The notes under the pieces are model-generated. The model did no database searches. It saw only the letters and a program-made list of their open reading frames with translations, and was not told where the DNA came from. From assembly GCA_028727605.1 (NCBI GenBank), contig JAQYOA010000017.1:1-53133 (forward strand): a DNA stretch of 53,133 nt, in the 5' to 3' direction. Made by a program: the position numbers and the translations under genes. This DNA comes from Lachnospiraceae bacterium (GTDB lineage: Bacteria > Bacillota > Clostridia > Lachnospirales > Lachnospiraceae). How positions within the stretch are numbered: position 1 is the stretch's first letter; every line of letters starts with the position of its first letter. Positions 47,175 to 53,133 of this stretch are shown piece by piece.

Positions 47175-47231
47175 TTGGATTGTTTCCTTTTCTGCACGCT
47201 TTTGAACTTTGACGTGCTAAAATCTGTTCCT

Positions 47232-47260
47232 ATTATAGCATTGTAAGTGAAAAATGTCGA
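47232..47260 (-). promoter_or_regulatory. Promoter of the etfBA-glcD operon
   Basis: On the minus strand TCGACA - 17 nt - TATAAT. Confidence 0.65.
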
Positions 47261-47390
47261 GAAAAAATGGACAAAAAACGGGGAAAAACAGAACATTTTT
47301 GGCTGAAATGTATAAAAAAGAAAAAAACATATAGAGGATTGCAAAATATCGAAGTAATATATTTATTAGGAATTGCTCAGTTTCATGATG

Positions 47391-47419
47391 TTGACATTTC
47401 AAAAAGAGTATATTATAAT
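47391..47419 (+). promoter_or_regulatory. Consensus promoter of cobalamin riboswitch/btu operon
   Basis: Perfect TTGACA - 17 nt - TATAAT. Confidence 0.85.
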
Positions 47420-47449
47420 ATGCAACACGAAAATACCATATTGAGTTGA

Positions 47450-47606
47450 AAAACCATGCAGCATGGTGCCAGGTGCTTAATAAGGAATCCGGTATAAGCC
47501 GGAACAGCCCCCGCTACTGTAAGAAGGACGAAATGCGATGCCACTGACAATTTGATGTTGGGAAGGTTCAGAGTAGGAAGAATTCGAGTCAGGAGACTTG
47601 CCATGT
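47450..47606 (+). ncRNA. Cobalamin riboswitch
   Basis: ggtgcttaataaggaatccggtataagccggaacagcccccgctactgtaa ... gccactg ... gggaaggttc ... gagtcaggagacttgcc matches the conserved B12-box architecture. Confidence 0.93.
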
Positions 47607-47704
47607 TGCCGTTAGAATCTATTTCGGTGGGAGATGGTTATTCTGTACAAGGTTGAAAGACAGAGCCCTTTTTTTGGCTCTGCTTTTGGTGTGCATGATT
47701 ACAG

Positions 47705-47730
47705 AAGACCCATTTTAAGGGTCTTTTTTT
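47705..47730 (+). terminator. Riboswitch expression-platform terminator
   Basis: aagaccc-attttaa-gggtctttttttt, preceded by another hairpin cagagcc...ggctctg (47661-47682). Confidence 0.75.
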
Positions 47731-47820
47731 GTGTTATGCAGTCCTTTTCATGCGGCTCAGGCACGGGAAAACAGCGAGAGTGGGGTTTTCATAAATACAG
47801 ACAACAAAGGAGAAAAAGAG

Positions 47821-48912
47821 ATGAAGAAAAAAATCATGTGCCTGGCTATGAGCGTTGCTGTGGCTGCAACCGTGTTTTCCGGATGCGGATCCAGTGATTC
47901 TGCACAGGAGACAACAAGTAAGACAGAATCCCAGAGTGAATCCGTACAGGACGAATCTGTGCAGGCCGAATCAGCACAGGCGGATTCAGAGTCTGATGAG
48001 GCAGAGGAAGGTTATACCTTCACAGTGTCGATTGACCGTAATGAGCAGGGACTCATTATTGATGAGACTGTCACAGAAGTTCCGACCCATGTTGTGTGCT
48101 CCGGATTCCAGATGGCCGGAATGCTTTGTGACCTTGGACAGGAAGATAAGATTGTCGGCGTTCTTACATCAAGACCGGAATCCTGGAATACCAGCTATGC
48201 ACCGGGTGTGAGTGAAAAACTGGGACAACTTGAAGTGCTCGGAACCGCAAATGATGTATCCAAAGAACAGATTCTTGCACTGGAATGTGATTTTCTGATG
48301 GGATGGGATTCTACTTTCTCCGATAAACGGTATGATGTTGATTTCTGTCAGTCAAACGATATTATTATGTATCCGCCTTATTGTACTTATGATTCCGCAG
48401 CCTCTATGGATGACATCTACAAAGATTATGAGACCCTGGGACATATCTTTGACTGTGAGGAAGTGGCACAGGAAAAGATCGCTGAGATGAAGAAGGTTGT
48501 CGCTGAGGTAGAAGAAGTACTGAAAGATGTGGAAGAGCCGATCACGATTCTGAACTATGATTCCGGAGAGGATGACGTTTTCACTGCCTGCCAGGGTATG
48601 CCGGGAGCTATTTTCAAATATGCAGGCGGAATCTCAATCTTTGATGATATTGAAAAAGGATGGGCCAGAGTATCCTGGGAGGAGATTGTAGACCGCAATC
48701 CTTCTGTCATCATCATCAACAATTATTCCGGAACAGAAGAAGAAGCGCAGTCCAGCTGTGATTTCCTTCTGAGTGTATCTGCGATCAAAGATATTGATGC
48801 AATCAAAAACGATAAAATCTATGCTGTAAATCTGGATGATATGGAAGGTTCTGCAGGAACTGCTTATCTGATCAAAGAACTGGCTCAAATTCTCTATCCG
48901 GAGAAATTTTAA
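47821..48912 (+). CDS. ABC transporter substrate-binding lipoprotein, probable cobalamin binding (BtuF-like)
   Basis: MKKKIMCLAMSVAVAATVFSGCGSS lipobox; periplasmic-binding ABC family (VVCSGFQMAGMLCDLGQEDKIVGV...); downstream of cobalamin riboswitch. Confidence 0.88.
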   Translation: MKKKIMCLAMSVAVAATVFSGCGSSDSAQETTSKTESQSESVQDESVQAESAQADSESDEAEEGYTFTVSIDRNEQGLIIDETVTEVPTHVVCSGFQMAGMLCDLGQEDKIVGVLTSRPESWNTSYAPGVSEKLGQLEVLGTANDVSKEQILALECDFLMGWDSTFSDKRYDVDFCQSNDIIMYPPYCTYDSAASMDDIYKDYETLGHIFDCEEVAQEKIAEMKKVVAEVEEVLKDVEEPITILNYDSGEDDVFTACQGMPGAIFKYAGGISIFDDIEKGWARVSWEEIVDRNPSVIIINNYSGTEEEAQSSCDFLLSVSAIKDIDAIKNDKIYAVNLDDMEGSAGTAYLIKELAQILYPEKF

Positions 48913-48939
48913 CAGAGTAATCTTTTCATTTAACCTTGA

Positions 48940-48968
48940 GGAGTCTGTCATGGAATATGACAGGCTCC
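48940..48968 (+). other. Intercistronic hairpin between btuF-like and btuC-like genes
   Basis: ggagtctgtca-tggaata-tgacaggctcc followed by ctttg. Confidence 0.65.
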
Positions 48969-49027
48969 CTTTGCTGCCATGTATATGAAAAAAGTATGAT
49001 GGATCATTTTTGAATAGGAGGATTCCA

Positions 49028-50083
49028 TTGAAAATACGATTTCGTAAACTTAAGTTTGGAAGTGTAATGGCGCTGGCTGTTGCGGCACTGTTCATTTCTT
49101 TTATCGTCGGGGTAGTGATTGGGGCTGTTCATGTGGATCCTGACTGGATCCTGAAAATTGTGGTCAATGAAATCAGCGGCAGAGAAGTGTTTCAGCCCGA
49201 ATGGAGCAGTTCCAATGAAGCAATCATCTGGGAGCTTCGAATTCCCAGGGTTTTGCTGGCACTGCTTGTAGGGGTCGGGCTGTCTCTTTCCGGTGTTTTG
49301 ATGCAGGCACTGACCAAGAACTCTCTGGCCGACCCCTATGTCCTTGGTATTTCATCCGGTGCATCTGCCGGTGCAGTTCTGGTGATTATGACCTCCGCTC
49401 TGGCTTTTATGCCGAAATACAGAACGATGGCAGGAGCATTTGCCGGTGCGGTACTGGCAATCATCATTGCGGTAAAGTGCGCCACAATACACAATCGTGT
49501 GACGGCAACTCAGCTGGTTTTGTCCGGTGTCGCTGTGTCTGCGCTGTTTTCAGCGATCACCAATGTGATTATTTACTGTTCGCCGGAATCCAGTAAAACG
49601 AAAACGGCATTGTTCTGGATGGTGGGTTCTTTGTCAGGAGCAACCTGGGAACAGGTCATTGCTATTTCTGTGATCTGTCTGGTCTGTGTGGTTCTTATGC
49701 TGCTGCTCTCTTCGAGTCTTGATGTCCTCATGCTGGGGGATGAGACAGCCTCAAATCTGGGACTGAATATTCGAAGAATTAAATTTCTGATTATTATTCT
49801 GTGTACCGTTTTAACCGGTTCTATTGTTGCTGTCAGTGGTGTAATCGGATTTGTCGGTCTTGTAATTCCTCACATTGCCAGACTTTTTGTCGGATCTACC
49901 CACAGGAAACTGATTCCTGCCACGATTCTGATCGGAGGCGTTTTTGTCATTTGGAGTGATATCATTTCGCGTGTCATTGTAGCTCCCGAGGAGCTGCCGA
50001 TCGGAGTGGTTACATCCTGTATTGGAGCACCTTTCTTCCTGTGGCTGCTTCGGAAGAATTCCAGGTCGTTAGGAGGTAAATGA
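49028..50083 (+). CDS. FecCD/BtuC family ABC transporter permease
   Basis: TTG start after aggagg; RIPRVLLALLVGVGLSLSGVLMQALTKNSLADPYVLGISSGASAGAVL ... GVIGFVGLVIPHIARLFVG. Confidence 0.92.
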   Translation: MKIRFRKLKFGSVMALAVAALFISFIVGVVIGAVHVDPDWILKIVVNEISGREVFQPEWSSSNEAIIWELRIPRVLLALLVGVGLSLSGVLMQALTKNSLADPYVLGISSGASAGAVLVIMTSALAFMPKYRTMAGAFAGAVLAIIIAVKCATIHNRVTATQLVLSGVAVSALFSAITNVIIYCSPESSKTKTALFWMVGSLSGATWEQVIAISVICLVCVVLMLLLSSSLDVLMLGDETASNLGLNIRRIKFLIIILCTVLTGSIVAVSGVIGFVGLVIPHIARLFVGSTHRKLIPATILIGGVFVIWSDIISRVIVAPEELPIGVVTSCIGAPFFLWLLRKNSRSLGGK

Positions 50084-50085
50084 GG

Positions 50086-50847
50086 ATGAAGCTAAAGGTA
50101 AAGGACCTGCAGTACGGTGTTGTGGATCTGAATATTTTGAATGGGATTGACGCTGTTGTGGACAATGGAGAATTCGTAGGCATGATTGGTCCAAATGGCT
50201 GCGGAAAATCCACCATGCTGAAATGCGTTTATCGGGCTTTGACGCCGGACGGTGGAGATATCGAGCTGGATGGCCGTTCGATCCGGGCGTTTTCGAACCG
50301 GGAACTGGCCAGAGAGATGTCGGTAATGATTCAGGAGAACCACGTAGAATTTGATATGACGGTGATGGACATGGTTCTTCTTGGACGTTATGCACACAAG
50401 AAGGTATTCAGCGGAACAGACCAAAATGATCGGGAGATCGCAAGGGAAGCGCTGAGCAAAGTGGGCATGTTGGAATATGAAGAGAGAAGCTTTCTTCACC
50501 TTTCCGGAGGAGAAAAACAGAGGATTCTGATTGCGAGAGCGCTGGCTCAGAAAGCAAATTTCATTGTTTTGGACGAGCCGACGAATCATCTGGATATTAA
50601 ATACCAGTACCAGATCATGAATGTATTAACGAAAGAAGATGTTACTGTTTTTTCCTCTGTTCATGATCTGAATATTGCCGCTCAGTACTGTGATAAGATT
50701 ATTTTGCTTTACAAGGGGAAAGTGGTCGATTACGGAACACCGGAAGATGTGATTACGGAACAAAATATTCGTGACTATTTCGGGGTGAATGCGCAGGTGA
50801 CCATCAATCCGATTACAAAAAAAGTGCAGGTTTATTATCTGCCGTAA
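50086..50847 (+). CDS. ABC transporter ATP-binding protein (BtuD/FecE-like)
   Basis: GPNGCGKSTMLKCVYR; LSGGEKQRILIARALAQKANFIVLDEPTNHLDIKYQ. Confidence 0.93.
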   Translation: MKLKVKDLQYGVVDLNILNGIDAVVDNGEFVGMIGPNGCGKSTMLKCVYRALTPDGGDIELDGRSIRAFSNRELAREMSVMIQENHVEFDMTVMDMVLLGRYAHKKVFSGTDQNDREIAREALSKVGMLEYEERSFLHLSGGEKQRILIARALAQKANFIVLDEPTNHLDIKYQYQIMNVLTKEDVTVFSSVHDLNIAAQYCDKIILLYKGKVVDYGTPEDVITEQNIRDYFGVNAQVTINPITKKVQVYYLP

Positions 50848-50933
50848 AAAAAGATTGAAATTTCTTTCTGAAGATGTCATTATTAAAACAATAAAGTTTG
50901 AAATACATACAGATCAGGAGGAGGTTTTGAAGG

Positions 50934-51296
50934 ATGCCCATAGCAACTTACAGTCAATCGATATCGAAGGAGTTAGCAGACGAGTTTTCCAAATCCGCTC
51001 CCTATGGGAAAGTCAGGATGGGAACGGAGCATCTTTTCTGGAAGAAAGCGTTTTCCTGGAAGTATCTCCCTTATCAGGAAATCCGGCGGATTTATCGCCG
51101 CGTGGAGGCCGTGGATACGAAAATGTGCTGCGGTAATGTGAATTTTGATATTCAGAAGCTGGTATTGGAGTTAAAAAGCGGAGAAGAGCAGGAAGTGCTG
51201 ATTGGTGAGGGAATCCCGTCAGTGGCGGAACAGTTGTTCCGGGATCTGAAAGAAGCCCGGAATGAAATCACTTATGGGCTTCCCGTTCGTCAGTGA
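50934..51296 (+). CDS. Hypothetical protein, 120 aa
   Basis: ORF with upstream gaggaggttttgaagg; soluble mixed alpha/beta composition; no family recognised. Confidence 0.7.
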   Translation: MPIATYSQSISKELADEFSKSAPYGKVRMGTEHLFWKKAFSWKYLPYQEIRRIYRRVEAVDTKMCCGNVNFDIQKLVLELKSGEEQEVLIGEGIPSVAEQLFRDLKEARNEITYGLPVRQ

Positions 51297-51326
51297 AATG
51301 CAAAAACAGCAGGGAGGAAAAGAAAA

Positions 51327-52247
51327 ATGAGAACAATACCGTTTGGTCCCGACAAAGTGCAGGTGAGTGCAGTCGCAGTCGGATGTATGAGAATCAGTTC
51401 CTTAAGTGAGAATGAGGCAGACCGTTTCGTGAAGGAAGCGCTGGAAATGGGAGTGAATTATTTTGATCACGCCGATATCTATGGAGCCGGGAGCTGCGAA
51501 GAACTGTTCGGCAAGGTTTTAAAAGCCAATCCGGGTATGAGAGAAAAAATGTTTCTTCAGTCAAAAGCCGGTATTGTGCCCGGTGTGATGTATGATAATT
51601 CTAAGCAGTATCTGCTGCAGGCTGTGGACCGTATTCTGCTGCGTCTGAACACAGATTATCTGGATACGTTCCTGATTCATCGTCCGGATGCGCTTGCAGA
51701 TCCCTGCGAGACGGCAGATGCACTGGATACACTTGTGGAAAGCGGAAAAGTACGCTATGTGGGTGTTTCCAATCAGAGAAGCGGCCAGATGATGCTTCTT
51801 TCCCGTTATCTGAAAAATCATCTGGCGGCAGACCAGCTTCAGCTGAGCCTTACCAATGCCACGATGATTCAAAGCGGTATGGAGGCGAACATGCTCACAG
51901 ACGGTGCGGTAGACCGGGACGGACAGGTGCTGGATTACTGTCGTCTGGAAGGAATTACGATTCAGACCTGGTCACCGTTTCAGCATGGCTTCATTGCAGG
52001 CACATTTCTGGGAAATCCGGAATTTCCGGGGCTCAATCAGGTGCTGAAGGAACTGGCTGAAAAATATGAAACTTCCGATACGGCGATTGCTGCTGCATGG
52101 ATTCTGAATCATCCCGCAAAGATGCAGTTGATTGCGGGAAGTACAAAGATACAGAGACTTCGTGAAATCTGCGGAGCAGCCGAACTGAAACTTGAGAAAA
52201 AAGAGTGGTATCAGCTGTATCTTGCAGCGGGACATATGCTTCCGTAA
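51327..52247 (+). CDS. Aldo/keto reductase
   Basis: AVGCMRISSL ... EALEMGVNYFDHADIYGAGSCEELFGKVLK ... GKVRYVGVSNQRSGQM; RBS aggaggaaa. Confidence 0.94.
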   Translation: MRTIPFGPDKVQVSAVAVGCMRISSLSENEADRFVKEALEMGVNYFDHADIYGAGSCEELFGKVLKANPGMREKMFLQSKAGIVPGVMYDNSKQYLLQAVDRILLRLNTDYLDTFLIHRPDALADPCETADALDTLVESGKVRYVGVSNQRSGQMMLLSRYLKNHLAADQLQLSLTNATMIQSGMEANMLTDGAVDRDGQVLDYCRLEGITIQTWSPFQHGFIAGTFLGNPEFPGLNQVLKELAEKYETSDTAIAAAWILNHPAKMQLIAGSTKIQRLREICGAAELKLEKKEWYQLYLAAGHMLP

Positions 52248-52265
52248 AAAGGAGATTCTGATTTT

Positions 52266-52964
52266 ATGTCATTATACGCGATCGGTGATCTTCATTTGTC
52301 TTTTTCGGTGGATAAACCCATGGATATTTTCGGCAGTGAGTGGAAAAACCATGTACAGAAAATCCAAAAGTCCTGGAACAAACATGTAAAACCGGAGGAC
52401 ACCGTGGTAATCACGGGGGATCATTCCTGGGGAAGAAATCTGGAAGAGAGCAGGGAAGATCTGGAGTTTATTGCTGCACTGCCCGGAAGAAAAATTCTTC
52501 TGCGGGGAAATCATGACATGTTCTGGGACAAGGGAAAGACGGAAAAATTGAATCAGCAATACCGGGGCAGGCTTTCTTTTCTGCAGAATAACTATTTTGT
52601 TTACGAACAGTATGCACTGGTCGGAACGAAAGGGTATTGTTATGAAGGAAAAGATACACCGGAGCATTTCGAAAAAATTTTGAACAGAGAATTGTATCGA
52701 TTGAAAATTTCTTTTGAGATGGCACGTGAGGATGGGTATCGTGATTTCCTTATGTTTCTCCATTATCCGCCCACAAGTATCGGCGAGATGGAAAGCGGTT
52801 TTACGAAAATGGCAGAAGAATATGGCACCAAAATGGTGATTTACTCTCATTGCCACGGAAAAGAACGATATCAGGACAGTTTCCTTGGAGTGGTAAATGG
52901 AATCGAGTACCGTCTGGTCTCCTCTGATTACCTTCGTTTTCGTCCGGAACTGCTGATCAAATGA
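52266..52964 (+). CDS. Metallophosphoesterase
   Basis: MSLYAIGDLHLSFSVDKPMDIFG...VVITGDHSWG...ILLRGNHDMFW...FLHYPP...YSHCHG. Confidence 0.93.
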   Translation: MSLYAIGDLHLSFSVDKPMDIFGSEWKNHVQKIQKSWNKHVKPEDTVVITGDHSWGRNLEESREDLEFIAALPGRKILLRGNHDMFWDKGKTEKLNQQYRGRLSFLQNNYFVYEQYALVGTKGYCYEGKDTPEHFEKILNRELYRLKISFEMAREDGYRDFLMFLHYPPTSIGEMESGFTKMAEEYGTKMVIYSHCHGKERYQDSFLGVVNGIEYRLVSSDYLRFRPELLIK

Positions 52965-52983
52965 GAAGGAGACATAAGAGAAA

Positions 52984-53133
52984 ATGAAGATTACGGCGAT
53001 TGCACTTGATCTGGACGGAACGACGCTTACCAGCCGGGGCAGTTTAAGTGAGAGAACAAGACAGGCGATTTGTGAGGCAATTCGCAGAGGGATACAGGTA
53101 TTCATTGCCAGCGGGAGAGCGCTTCTGGCTCTC
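52984..53133 (+). CDS. HAD superfamily (Cof-type) hydrolase, 3' truncated by window edge
   Basis: MKITAIALDLDGTTLTSRGSLSERTRQAICEAIRRGIQVFIASGRALLAL. Confidence 0.88.
   Translation, partial: MKITAIALDLDGTTLTSRGSLSERTRQAICEAIRRGIQVFIASGRALLAL

Overview
The window is a chromosomal segment from a Lachnospiraceae-like (Clostridia) bacterium, judging by gene content and Firmicutes-type RBS and promoters. No CRISPR array, tRNA, rRNA or transposase was recognised. From left to right: 3' part of glucose-6-phosphate isomerase; a glycosidase locus (GH2 beta-mannosidase, GH3-PA14 beta-glucosidase, AraC regulator); xanthine phosphoribosyltransferase; polysaccharide cluster 1 (two GT4, Stealth-type phosphotransferase, Wzy, Wzx, acyltransferase, AMP-forming ligase, ACP); a long structured leader followed by a giant SLH/transglutaminase-like surface protein with 270-bp tandem repeats; polysaccharide cluster 2 (MnaA/WecB, TagA/WecG, GT4 x2, a Wzy-GT2 fusion, GT2, pyruvyltransferase, Wzx, GT2); DUF454 plus a two-gene ABC exporter; a HelD-like helicase; a frameshifted moaE-like gene beside moaC; a bifurcating-type lactate dehydrogenase operon (EtfB, Fd-EtfA, GlcD/LctD) with a YkvI-like transporter; a cobalamin riboswitch with a btuFCD-type ABC operon; and an aldo/keto reductase, metallophosphoesterase and partial HAD hydrolase. 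The most interesting signals are (i) a trp-like 1:2/2:3/3:4 attenuator with an unrecognised sensor-like domain upstream of the SLH protein, (ii) the SLH protein lying next to a cluster that looks able to make its pyruvylated cell-wall ligand, and (iii) an adenylation-ligase/ACP/acyltransferase module inside a Stealth-type polysaccharide cluster.
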